Source: Aculops lycopersici (Eukaryota > Arthropoda > Arachnida > Trombidiformes > Eriophyidae). Taken from it: a stretch of DNA of 64,000 bases. The first letter of the stretch is position 1. Each line of letters begins with the position of its first letter. Below the pieces are notes generated by a model. The model ran no database searches. It saw only the letters and a list, made by a program, of their open reading frames with translations, and was not told the DNA's origin. The stretch spans positions 4,239,653-4,303,652 of the forward strand of contig WNKI01000002.1 of NCBI GenBank assembly GCA_015350385.1, read 5' to 3'. A program made the translations under genes and the position numbers. Shown here one piece after another: positions 21,591 to 32,319 of this stretch.

Positions 21591-21629
21591 TCAGGTCGGC
21601 GGCGGCAGAAGTAGACGCCGCCGACCTGA
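21591..21629. repeat. Perfect 14-bp inverted repeat, 11-nt loop
   Basis: Left arm tcaggtcggcggcg (21591-21604), loop 21605-21615, right arm 21616-21629 exactly complementary. GC-rich, in noncoding DNA. Confidence 0.9.
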
Positions 21630-22869
21630 TATCGGCGATTAGACGCGAGATTGAACAAGTGTCGGTTGCTGGCTGCCGTTGGTTCCGATGGATCAGTTGG
21701 CAGCAGCGGCGGCACTGCTGCTCCGCCACGAGCTAGTCCCTCGAGAGAGTGTTACGTTGCGGTAATGGACCTTTGCTCTCGAATCAACTGGCACACTGGT
21801 CGCCAAACGAAATGGCCAGCAACCGACAGCCGCAAGCAGACGAGCGAATGGAGGCGGCCAATTTGGAATGTTGTTCTTCTGGTCGATCACAACTTTTGGC
21901 TGGCCTGGCGGCAAGCATGAGCGAGGAAGACGAGAGACGAGAGGCAAGAGACGAGACAGTAACAAAGTATATGGCAGATTGTATAGCAAATCAGGCAAGC
22001 GAATGGCGGAAGGCCCCAGAATCTCAACTTGAGCTGCCCGAGGAGGAGACTAAACTGAAACAGCAAACTAAACACAAGTTTAAGAGCAAGACGCAAGTTG
22101 GTGTAGCTGTTCTTGCCCCAGACTACAACTCAAACTCACAAAGACCTTCGCCGTTTCAAATGCCATCGCCATTGCCGCCGACACAGAGCCAATCGATTGG
22201 TTCAGGTTTTGGTTTTGGTTTTGCTCGGCTGCTTTTGACGGCTGCTCTTCCCGTCGACGTGGTCGTTGTATTGGCTGTTGTCCTGGTTGTCAGTGTGCTT
22301 GTCTTTTGCCATCCAGTCGTTGGATTCCCTCCGCTTGTGCCCCAACGCTAACGCCACGGATGGTTGCTGAGCGAGCTGTTTCGTGGATCGTCTGCAGGAG
22401 CTCGGCTCAGCCGCTGTCCCTCGTGTGCACGGCGCCTAGCTCCAAGTCGCTATGCGCCGCTCTGTTTGTCTCTCAACTCAATGGCTCGCGGCGCGCAAAG
22501 TCTAACTCAACAATGGTGCCATTACTACCACCGAAACTCTGCCGGTTCCATTTTAAATGCCTTTGCTTCTGTCGTCCGACTCAAACTAGACAAAGACGGA
22601 AGCGCAACGCTGGGCTTGCTTGTCTCTGTCTTTCTGTCCGAATATGAACATGTCCGCTTTTCACCTAGTTTGCATGATAACTTTGTGCTTCATTTGAAGT
22701 TGATCAAACGGTTGACAAAACTTTTACTGCTCCACGACGATTCCTGAATCCTCGTGGACCATACACTTCATAGTGACCGCGCACAATTTGCACTTTATAA
22801 GTTACAAATCTGCCGAATGTAGATCAGTTGCTGAACCCATCATTTTGCATTATGCCACGAAACGACGCG

Positions 22870-22874
<5 letters not shown>

Positions 22875-22904
<30 letters not shown>
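22875..22904. repeat. (CT)15 microsatellite
   Basis: Uninterrupted CT dinucleotide run. Confidence 0.95.
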
Positions 22905-22906
<2 letters not shown>

Positions 22907-23990
22907 TTCTCGTTCCTGGTGCTTGATTTTTCTGGCAGAACCAAGCGAATGCTAGTTCCGTTTGTACAGGATGATCATTACTCCTGTTTGGTTGTCTTCC
23001 ATCTTCCTGTCGCTGGAATGAGGGTCACCTGGTTAGCTGGCTGGCTAGATAGCCGAGTTACCAGAGTCACCTGAGCCATTCGAGGAGAGCCACTAGAGCC
23101 GGCGGTGAGTTTGCCGCTATTGCTGTTGCTACTGCAGCGAGGCAAACTAAATCATTGCCTCTGGTCGTGGTACTTGTCAGCGGTGGCACCACCAACAAGC
23201 TTCCAGCTAAACTTTACGCCTCGAGAGGTTCCAGCAACCAACCGGCCGGCCGACGAGGAAATAATTTGTTGGCTTAACTCGGCTCACAGCGAGAAAGTGT
23301 GTTCTGGAGCCTCTCGTTCGTGTGTCCCGAGGAAACTAAACCGAAACCAACTCGAGCACCCCACAACTAGCTAACCAGACCCAATGGACAATCAACCCGG
23401 CGGAGACCATTCGACAGTTGTACATTCCAACTATCACCGCAAGCAGCGCTAACGCCGCCACCACTATCACTGTTGAGCCAAAGGAGACCTAGCGACGCCG
23501 GAGAAGGAAGGCGCCGCGTCGCTGGGCACCTAATCGTAAGCGCACTCGAATTACAATACGATTGGCCCAACTCTCTCTTCCTCTTGAGTGCCACTCACTT
23601 AACCCGGTGGCGCAGCGAGCCGCCAGAAAAGCGACGACGAAGAAGACGACGCACTGCCAATTGACAATTAAGTTTACCTGCTTCTCGGCTGCAGTGTCCC
23701 CTCTGTCGTGATGGTCTTGGCACTTGCACTGTTGGCGCCAGCAGTGGAACAAGACGAAAAGACTCCACTTCCTGTCTGTGTTGTCGTCATCCTCATGGAC
23801 GTGGACGTCGATGTTGAGCCTCGAAGTTTAAGCTGCGACTTGGCAAGCTCGCTCGTAGGTTAACAAGCGCCTGAGCAGCCAACTAATACCAAGGCGGAGA
23901 CTTAAACTAAAACTAGAACTGGAACCTGGCGCGCAACTACAATGAGGACAAGAGATGCTGTCTTGTTAGTATGATTTTGTCGACTCAGTT

Positions 23991-24052
23991 GTCGTCTTTG
24001 TCGTCGTCTTTGTCGTCGTCTTTGTCGTGGTCGTCATCGTCATCGTCATCGT
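23991..24052. repeat. TCGTCTTTG / TCG compound repeat
   Basis: Three near-identical 12-bp units (gtcgtctttgtc) grade into GTC/ATC triplets. Confidence 0.85.
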
Positions 24053-26502
24053 CTTCATGGTTGGCGTTGTAGTTGTCGTGCTCCTCACTTCACTTCAATT
24101 CAATTCAATTCTATTCCATTCCATTCCACTTTTTTCTCCTCTCTTCAGCGACTCACAAAGTGGCAGTTGGAACTCGCGAGGGTAGCAAAGAGTGAACTTG
24201 GAACAAGTTGCCTCTTTTGCTAGCCCACTGGCGAGAGTTTGAAGCCCGTGGGCCAAATTTCGTGCTCGCATTGTTTTGGCGCCGCAATTCGAGAGCAATT
24301 CAAACTCTGCGCTTACGGTTGCTGTTCGTCGAGTCGATGGCAACGAAACTCGCGAAGGGCGCAAAACTTGGGAGGGAGAGGGAGAGAGTAAAACAGAAGC
24401 AGTAGGAATGGAAGTTGGAGCCAGCCAATCAATCGATCGGCACGATTGAGTCGCTTCCTCTCTCTCTCTCTCTCTTTCTCGTCGTTCCTCTCGTTGGTTT
24501 TGCTGTTGCTCAGTGCGAATGTTGAAATTTTGTTGTTGTTGTTGCCTCCATTTCTGCCGAAGCTTTGCTCAGTTTGGTTTGGCCAAGTTGACGGCCAGAC
24601 GAGCAAACTGCAAACAAGCGAAGGGGGCAACTGAACTCTAAGCAACTTGCCTCACGAGTAGGCCGACTAAACAAGCAAACTTATGAGCGTTTGCTCGCCT
24701 CCTATCGTAACCGGAGACACCAAATCCACTGGGTCAAGTTCCGCGAGCTAACCAAAGGGGAAGATGCGAGCCACTAGCTTGGCGGCAGTGTTAGTTTGCA
24801 CTTGGCGGCGGTCGCGGCGGCAACCAAACAGTTTGCTCTCGTTTCCGGCGTCTTAGCGGCTGTAAGAGTTTATGTTGTGCTCGGTATAGTAGCCAGTTGT
24901 TTGCCTTCCCTTTCCTTCGATGCCAACTTGTCTTGGTCTCCCTCGCAGCCCCTCGAGTTGCTTGCTCTCCGTTTGTCCGTCGGTCCGTCTGGCGTGGCCT
25001 TAGATAAACATGCAAGTTGGTTTCTCGCTGCTGTCCGATACAGCAGCAGCAGCAACAACAACGACGACGACGACGACTTGCCTGTTAATTCTACACTTCC
25101 GACCTAACAAACGCGCAACTCGGCCAGTCATCTCGCCGTCTCCTGGAGGCGACTAGACGACCGAAGGGGAAGAGGAGGAGCCATTGGCAACGGAGGCGCC
25201 ACGGCCACTGTTACAGCCACAGCCACAGCCACACAATCACCAAGACCAACATCAACAACAACCGAGTGGATTGACAGGCGACGAGGAAAGGGAGGCGAGC
25301 AGTAGAAGTAGAGGCAGCAGCAGCAGCAGTAGCAGGCGGCCAATGAAATGAGTTTCCAATTCGAGTTTCAGTTTGCTCTCGCCTGCTTGTGGCAGTCAAC
25401 ATGAAAGTTTACTGTGCCATTCATACATACATATTGGCGCTTCACTTCCAAGGAACGAGGAGCGGTGGCTCGATGTTGGTTGTGGTAGTCAGAGTTTGGC
25501 CAGTCTCCTCTAGCAATGCTACCGCAGCGACGGCAACCCAACCAGAAGCTACCGAACCGACCAACTGACTGACTGACTGACTGACGATCTCTCTCTGTGG
25601 CCGCCGGTTCGAAACGGTCTACGTGAATACGCACCAGACACGCACACAAATGCTCGGCGCGCACACCCAGGTTGGCCCACTGCAGCTGCGAGCTGAAACT
25701 CAACTCGCGCTTACTTTGGCTGGCAAGACCAATCCCGCAAGCTAGCCCGGTGGTCTTGGCGGCTCCTCACATGGAGCGCTATGTGCTAGCCGCTGCCGTC
25801 TTAGCAGCAGACGGCGGTTTTGTTTTGTCTTGGAGCCACACGAGCGAAAGATTCAAACCGCTCGCCTCACGATACTATAGTACCAACCAACCAACCGGCA
25901 AACCAGTAGCTGAGGACTAGGCCACCACTATGCTCCAGCACTCTTTCTTTCCCCCTCCACGTCGGCTGCCTCCCCCCAACAAAACGAGACTCCATCGAGG
26001 CGCTGCGCGCGCAACTTGCGCTTCATTTCGAGGTACGCCACCAATTTCCTATCAGATAAAATAGATAGACTCATCGTCGTCGTGGTAATTCAGTGAAAGT
26101 TTGCCGCACAAAGGGGGCGCAAATCGCCTGGTTGTAGTTGTAATGCTACTGTAGTTTCAAGTTAGTGCAAGTGTTAGTGTTGTTGTTACACTAATCCGTT
26201 CGTTTAGTTGCTCTTGGTATTGGTGTTGGTTTTTAGTATTGGTATCGGTGTTTAGTGTGCCAACTTTTAGCCAATTGCCGCTTAGTGGCGACATAATTTT
26301 TATTGTTTCAATTCATAACATCATACAACCAACCAACTCCATTGTTGCCGCCACTGTATGGTTGTTGTTATCATCGTTGTTGCTGTTACTAATTTTGTTT
26401 GTCGAATCTGTCGAGTAGAAATTAGAGAAGAAAGCAGCAGTTCAAGTTTCAAGTTATCAGCTGTATAGAGTGTACAAGTTCAGAATTTAGAGGAACAACC
26501 AA

Positions 26503-29500
26503 ATGAGGGCAAAGCCGCCTGTCGTGGGCTTGGGCTGGCCGCCGAGCCGCGACCACGGCGACAAGTGGCCGCCATCGACAAGTGGTCGGTTTTGTTGTAG
26601 GAAATTAGCCAAACCATCAAGAGAAGCGAGGCCGAGAAATTTAAACCTGAAATCCTCACACAATCTGCATTCCATAGTCAACTTTTTAATTGCCTTCTAC
26701 ACAATCCATCTACTAGCAACAGTGCAACAATTTTCCACTTCTTTCCATAGAGAAAATTCAATTTTACATAAAAAAACGTCCACTTTTACCAGTAATTTGT
26801 TAGTGTTTGCTGCGAAACTAGAAAATGAAGAAGAACAAAGAGCAGAAGCCAACGAGCCATACTTGGGTGACCATTGGCTAGCGCTGAGCGAGTTGGCAGC
26901 CAACCGCGAGCAGGCGAAACTCGACAGGTTGCTGCTCGCAGCTTCCGGTTCTGTTTCTGCCAAGTCTAAAGGTGACAGCAACAACCATAAACATGACGAG
27001 CAACAGGATGATGAAAGTTTTATGAAGGTTAGCGAGCAACAGCAACAGCAACTACAACATCAACCAAGGCAACATTCAAGCAGCAATAACAACAACAAAG
27101 ACGATGAGAATAATCAAGACTCAGAAATTAGAGCGCAGCAAGTTGTCGGCCGGAAGCAGCGACGACCTGGACGTCACAAAACGTGGCGCAATCAAGACAA
27201 ACCGGAAGAGGTTAGCGAAGGGGAAAGCCGGAAGCGCAACAAGAGGTCGAGACGGCACTTTAACTCTGGCCACTACTTCTACGATCCATCTCTTGGGAAC
27301 GCAATGCAGTCGTCCGCCGATCGGCCACTTGTGGCCACTCGCAAAGGTTTGATCCGGGGGGTAACGCAGAAAATTTTCACCGGTAAATTTGTGGACGCCT
27401 TCCTGGGTATTCCTTTTGCGCAGCCCCCCGTTGGCAGGTATCGTTTCAAGCATCCGCAAGCAATAAATCCCTGGCAGGGCGAATTGGATGCAAGCAAATT
27501 GGGAAATTCCTGCTATCAAGTGAATGATACCTTTTTTGGCCCCACTTTTGGTGGAACACAAATTTGGAATGCAAACACCCCCCTACAAGAGGACTGTTTG
27601 TATTTGAACATTTGGACTCCCTTTGGTGTGGCCAACACAACGGCATCCTCGGGGCTAGGATCCTCAGGTGGCGGCGGCGGGTCGCAAGCAAGTGGTAGTA
27701 GCGGCTATGGATTTAGGGCTGCAAGTAAGCGGCCAGTTTTAGTGTGGATCTATGGAGGAAGTTTCTACAGTGGAACCTCCTCGTTGGCTCTCTACGAGGG
27801 CGGTGCTTTGGCCAGCGAGGAGGACATAATAGTTGTTAGCATGAACTATCGAGTCTCAGCCTTGGGCTTCCTCTACTTTGGCCGACCTGATGCGCCCGGA
27901 AACGCCGGCTTATTTGACCAACTAATGGCCTTGCAATGGATCAACGACAACATTGACCAATTTGGCGGCGATCCCAATAGAGTTACAATCTTTGGCGAGT
28001 CTTCGGGCGCGGTGAGTGTCTCCTACCACCTGTTGTCGCCTCTATCCAGAAATTTATTTCAACAAGCCATCCTGCAATCGGGCGCAGCCACCTGCCCCTG
28101 GGGTTCAATGGACACGCGCGAGATCATGGCCAACGGATTGCAACTGGCGGCACTACTAAACTGCCCCTCAAACAATACAGACTTGGATGCAGTTATCGAG
28201 TGTCTCCTCCAAGCCGATCCGATGGCACTCGTCTCGCAAGAAGTCGGTCAAACTCGAACCGTGTTAAACTTTCCCTTTGTGCCTGTGGTCGATGGCTCCT
28301 TTCTATTGGAGCCACCGAGAGAATCCTTGCAAAAGTCCAATTTCAAAAGGGCAAAGATAATGTTGGGTAGCAATCATGACGAGGGGAACTTCTTTCTAGT
28401 TTACCTACCTCAATATAGTCATTGTCCAAAAGGAGGAGAAGAAGGCGCCACTGGCTCGGTGGACTCCTTATCAAAAATGTCAACTCAACTTAGTTCGGGC
28501 GACAAAGGCTTGGGCGAGGGAGGCAAATTGCCCAATAGCAATTCTAGAGACGACGAGTTTTCTCAAGGCGAAACTAGCGGTGATTCTTCGGTTGTGAGTG
28601 AAGCTTTTAGGAGAGATTTCAAGAAAATTAATCAAGGCGCCAGGTATGGAAATGGAGAGAGTTTGGAAAGTTTCAACTTAGTGCTAAACTCCGCCGCCGT
28701 TGCAGAGAGGCCGCGCCAATCTGGATCCACTCAGCGGGGCGGAAGTCAGGGTCAGCAGGTAGGAGATGGAACAGGTGGCGGCGGTGGAGGCAGCCTATCG
28801 AGCGTCAGCTCTTCTACAACAGCTATAAGCGGCACTAATGGCACTTTAGATTCACAGAAACCATGCAAACCAAACGAGTTTATCTCTTTTACACGCGACG
28901 ATTTTATTAGAGTTTTACAAGAAGATTTGAATCCCTTTGCCGCAAGTCCCATTGGCAAGGAGGCAATTATATTTGAATATACAAATTGGATAAACCCCTT
29001 AGATCCGGTATCAAATTACGACGCAATCGACAAGATTGTGGGCGACTATTACTTTACCTGCAATGTCAACGAGTTTGCCCAGAGCTATGCTCAGGCGGGA
29101 AATTCCGTCTACATGTATTATTTTAAGCAACGTTCCACGGTTAGTGCCTGGCCAAAGTGGATGGGAGTTTTGCACGGCGACGAGATTAACTTTATCTTTG
29201 GCGAGCCATTAAATCCTGCATTCAATTATACAGAGAAAGAGGTGGAGCTTAGTAGGCGAATGATGCGCTACTGGGCCAACTTTGCCAAGTTTGGGTGAGT
29301 ACTGGAGATTGATTTTTCATTTCCATCGATCAATTTTAAAGAAAGCACATCTTCTCTAATATTAATAAATACTTCTAAATCTAAACTCTTCATAACATAA
29401 CGTTGCATAGAAACCCAATCAAGCCAAGCGAAGGCAGCAACCATTCGGTGGAAAAGTGGCCCGAATATGCTGACAAGCGCCAGTACTTTGAGCTGAACGC

Positions 29501-30193
29501 CGATTACATAAGACTTGGCCGAGGTCCGCGCGCGAGACAGTGCGCCTTTTGGTCCCATTACCTGCCCAAGTTGATTCAGTCATTTGGTGAGTGTGATAAT
29601 TAATGATTTTTCTTTATGCGAGACAACTCCTGACACATTAACCTGTTATAAAGGTGAAGGTAAAGGTTGAGGTTGAGGTTGAGGTTGAGGTTGAGGTTGA
29701 GGTCGAGATTGAGGTTGAGGTTGAGGTTGAGGTCGAGGTAAATGTAAATGTAAAGGTAAAGGTAGAGACTAACTTGATTCTTAAATGCACCAACGGAACA
29801 GACCAATGCTCCGCCTCCGAGAGTGGAGCACATCGCTTCCCGCCAACAAGCCATCCACAACCATTCGGTAGCAACGACGGAAACAGCTATCTCTATGGAA
29901 CCACCACCAACAAGAACAACCAAAACCAGCCGAGCCGCTCGTTGCGCGCCGGCGGCTACCTCTCAAACTTTCCATCCCCGCTTCTGTTAGGCCTATTTGT
30001 GATAACTCTTATTATAATTGTTGCCCTATTAATTTATGCAAACAAAACCGGCAAGTTGGATCTGGTCAGCTTTGTCTCGGGCTCCGGACCGGGAGGCGGA
30101 AGCAGTGGCGGCGGCGGCAGTAGCGGCAATGGCGGCGGAGGAGGCGGCGCAAGCGGAAGTGCAAGCCACACCGGAAACGCGCAATCAAACTGA
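26503..30193 (+). CDS. Ace: Acetylcholinesterase with C-terminal transmembrane anchor (3 exons)
   Basis: Exons 26503-29294, 29411-29586 and 29766-30193 (29802 is also a phase-compatible acceptor), 1131 aa. Residues ~1-280 are a low-complexity extension with an internal hydrophobic stretch near 58-75. The cholinesterase fold starts at RKGLIRGVTQKIFTGKFVD and shows AFLGIPFAQPPVG, choline-site Trp355 (IWNAN), EDCLYLNIW, catalytic Ser500 (FGESSG), Glu627 (HDEGN) and His891 (LHGDEI), a complete triad. Exon 2 supplies the conserved end (ARQCAFWSHYLPKL). Exon 3 encodes a TM helix (LLLGLFVITLIIIVALLIYA) and a Gly/Ser tail instead of a GPI signal. The oxyanion-hole motif is GGSF (Ser420, Torpedo Gly119 position) and Ser501 replaces Ala201. 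An insertion of about 160 residues sits after the Glu motif. The enzyme hydrolyses acetylcholine at synapses. It could instead be a non-synaptic paralogue. The 5' end is uncertain. Confidence 0.9.
29665..29736 (+). repeat. (GGTTGA)12 hexanucleotide repeat in Ace intron 2
   Basis: Twelve near-perfect hexamers with two GGTCGA variants and one AGATTGA-type variant. The frame is open across it (Val-Glu repeat), but phase requirements of the flanking splice sites place it in intron 29587-29765. Confidence 0.85.
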
Positions 30194-30238
30194 CAATTAG
30201 CCCGGCTATGTGAACGAATCTCTCAATGGAGGAACTCA

Positions 30239-31219
30239 ATGAATCGTCTCTTTATTCTATTAGATCGTCGGTGGCGCAATCGGCGCGCAGCAAACCAGCA
30301 GCAACAACACCACCACCAACACCAGCCAAGTGAGCAGCAACAACCACCGACTGCAACAGGAGCGACCGTCAACCAGCAAACAGAGAAACATCAACAGCTC
30401 AACTCATCGCAAGTCCGATGGAACCAACAGTCGGAACAAACGAAGACCACTACTTATATTGGAAACATGGCGTCGTCGGTGACGGCAGCAGCTTCAACCA
30501 CCACAACCATCGGCGGAGGACCGACATCCTCGTTGCAGCTCCATCATTCGACTCTCAATAGAGGCCACGCGGTGCCTAGCTACCAGCCGCAGCAGGCCAC
30601 GCAGACGCGCTTCATCGGCGGCAACTTGCAGATGCACAACATGCGCCCAATGGCAACAACCACCACCGCCGTCACTAGTCAATTTGGAAAGCCACTGCAA
30701 TCGACCTCTCTGGCGACGGGCGGCGGCGGCGGTGGCTTCGGCGGCGGAGTGATTGGAGCACCAGGCGGAAGTGAGCAGTCTAGTGGCGAGCAGTCGGCCC
30801 TGGATATGGCGCAATCGGCCGCGGCTCGTGTTACTGGCTCGGCGGCAGCGGCCATAGCGGCGGCCAAGTTCAAGATGCTCCGTTCGAATACTCTCGCGGC
30901 CGCCTTTGGTAGGGCGCCGACTGGCGGAGACTCGGCTGAAAGTCAAGCTGGCACTGGAGGAGGAGCAGCAGCAGCAGCAAGTGGTTCCGGCGGCGCGCCC
31001 ATGGACTTGTTGGCCATGCGAATGAAAGACGATCGCGTTGTTAACACACTTTCGTCGTCAAGTGGCTCAGCTGCTGCAACTACATCACAACCGGTGGAAA
31101 TGTTGGCGCGGCGGTCAGTGTGGCCAACAGTTGGCTTGACGGATAGACGACGAATGCAAGCGGACGGTAACGAAACGCAAACGACGCTTGCAACCACCGA
31201 AACAACGAGGAGAGACTAA
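30239..31219 (+). CDS. Low-complexity ORF downstream of Ace, possibly an alternative tail exon
   Basis: Open frame of 326 codons from the ATG at 30239 to TAA. The protein is Gln/His/Thr/Ala/Gly/Ser-rich with a basic start (LDRRWRNRRAANQQQQ), an Ala-rich stretch (TGSAAAAIAAAKFKMLRSN) and no recognised domain. It begins 46 nt after the Ace stop. A pyrimidine-rich acceptor-like site (ttattctattag at about 30255-30265) lies inside its first codons. It may be a cytoplasmic-tail exon used by an alternative Ace transcript, a separate gene, or just an open stretch of 3' UTR. No matching donor was found in the Ace tail exon. The minus strand is also open for 150 codons here, so coding status is uncertain. 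Confidence 0.35.
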   Translation: MNRLFILLDRRWRNRRAANQQQQHHHQHQPSEQQQPPTATGATVNQQTEKHQQLNSSQVRWNQQSEQTKTTTYIGNMASSVTAAASTTTTIGGGPTSSLQLHHSTLNRGHAVPSYQPQQATQTRFIGGNLQMHNMRPMATTTTAVTSQFGKPLQSTSLATGGGGGGFGGGVIGAPGGSEQSSGEQSALDMAQSAAARVTGSAAAAIAAAKFKMLRSNTLAAAFGRAPTGGDSAESQAGTGGGAAAAASGSGGAPMDLLAMRMKDDRVVNTLSSSSGSAAATTSQPVEMLARRSVWPTVGLTDRRRMQADGNETQTTLATTETTRRD

Positions 31220-31566
31220 CTCATGGAGACGGTAGTTAGAGACGAGGAAAATAGAGATAGATTCTAGTAACATATAACCGGGGATACAAATGTAATCGAT
31301 CATAATTTGTCATTTATGGGAACACCATATACACGCTCATTCACTCACTCTCTATCTCACTCTTGCACTTTTTCTGACGATACACAAGTTGTGTGATACA
31401 AATGATAGAGGAAGCAACCACGACTATTCTAATGACGGGACACGAACATTTGAGCCAAATGCAGCGACATTAACGAGCAAAATACCATCTGAACACCACG
31501 CGACTCGCTGCTATTTAGCTCGAGAGAGTTCCGTTTCCGGAGTTGATCGTCATGCTCATCATTTTG

Positions 31567-31567
31567 A

Positions 31568-31599
<32 letters not shown>

Positions 31600-31626
31600 G
31601 TCTCTCTCTCTCTCTCTCTCTCTCTC
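31567..31626. repeat. Compound microsatellite (GTC)n(TC)n, left of gap
   Basis: Begins atcgtcatcgtcg, continues as GTC units, then TC units into the N run. Confidence 0.95.
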
Positions 31627-32233
31627 NNNNNNNNNNNNNNNNNNNNNNNNNNNNNNNNNNNNNNNNNNNNNNNNNNNNNNNNNNNNNNNNNNNNNNNNNN
31701 NNNNNNNNNNNNNNNNNNNNNNNNNNNNNNNNNNNNNNNNNNNNNNNNNNNNNNNNNNNNNNNNNNNNNNNNNNNNNNNNNNNNNNNNNNNNNNNNNNNN
31801 NNNNNNNNNNNNNNNNNNNNNNNNNNNNNNNNNNNNNNNNNNNNNNNNNNNNNNNNNNNNNNNNNNNNNNNNNNNNNNNNNNNNNNNNNNNNNNNNNNNN
31901 NNNNNNNNNNNNNNNNNNNNNNNNNNNNNNNNNNNNNNNNNNNNNNNNNNNNNNNNNNNNNNNNNNNNNNNNNNNNNNNNNNNNNNNNNNNNNNNNNNNN
32001 NNNNNNNNNNNNNNNNNNNNNNNNNNNNNNNNNNNNNNNNNNNNNNNNNNNNNNNNNNNNNNNNNNNNNNNNNNNNNNNNNNNNNNNNNNNNNNNNNNNN
32101 NNNNNNNNNNNNNNNNNNNNNNNNNNNNNNNNNNNNNNNNNNNNNNNNNNNNNNNNNNNNNNNNNNNNNNNNNNNNNNNNNNNNNNNNNNNNNNNNNNNN
32201 NNNNNNNNNNNNNNNNNNNNNNNNNNNNNNNNN
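31627..32233. other. Assembly gap (607 N)
   Basis: Run of N. Both edges carry the same compound microsatellite, so the gap probably reflects unresolved tandem or repeat sequence. Confidence 1.
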
Positions 32234-32238
32234 TTTGT

Positions 32239-32239
32239 A

Positions 32240-32316
<77 letters not shown>
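32239..32316. repeat. Compound microsatellite (GTC)n(TC)n, right of gap
   Basis: Begins with the same atcgtcatcgtcg lead-in and the same order of GTC then TC units as the left copy, about 672 bp away. Confidence 0.95.

Positions 32317-32319
<3 letters not shown>

Larger units (their letters stand above)
17582..26502. other. Large noncoding interval upstream of Ace
   Basis: After the Oga 3' UTR I see no supportable gene in about 8.9 kb. The interval holds microsatellites (18267-18299, 18543-18576, 22875-22904, 23991-24052), two strong hairpins (20308-20350, 21591-21629) and many short ORFs that overlap on both strands and look random. It may contain distant 5' untranslated exons and enhancers of the acetylcholinesterase gene. 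One ORF at 21812-22351 (179 aa with a hydrophobic end) was considered and not accepted. Confidence 0.5.

Noticed and set aside
21812..22351. 179-aa ORF with a hydrophobic C-terminal stretch
   Set aside because: The opposite strand is also open, the hydrophobic part comes from GTT/GTC-rich sequence, no poly(A) signal or recognisable domain is seen, and it lies in a region full of similar random ORFs.
25600..25620. GGTTCGAAAC, a tRNA B-box-like string
   Set aside because: No A box at proper spacing and no cloverleaf can be drawn; no tRNA gene was found in the window.
29654..29765. Val-Glu repeat protein segment in frame with the Ace tail
   Set aside because: It comes from the GGTTGA repeat; splice-phase analysis places it in the intron.
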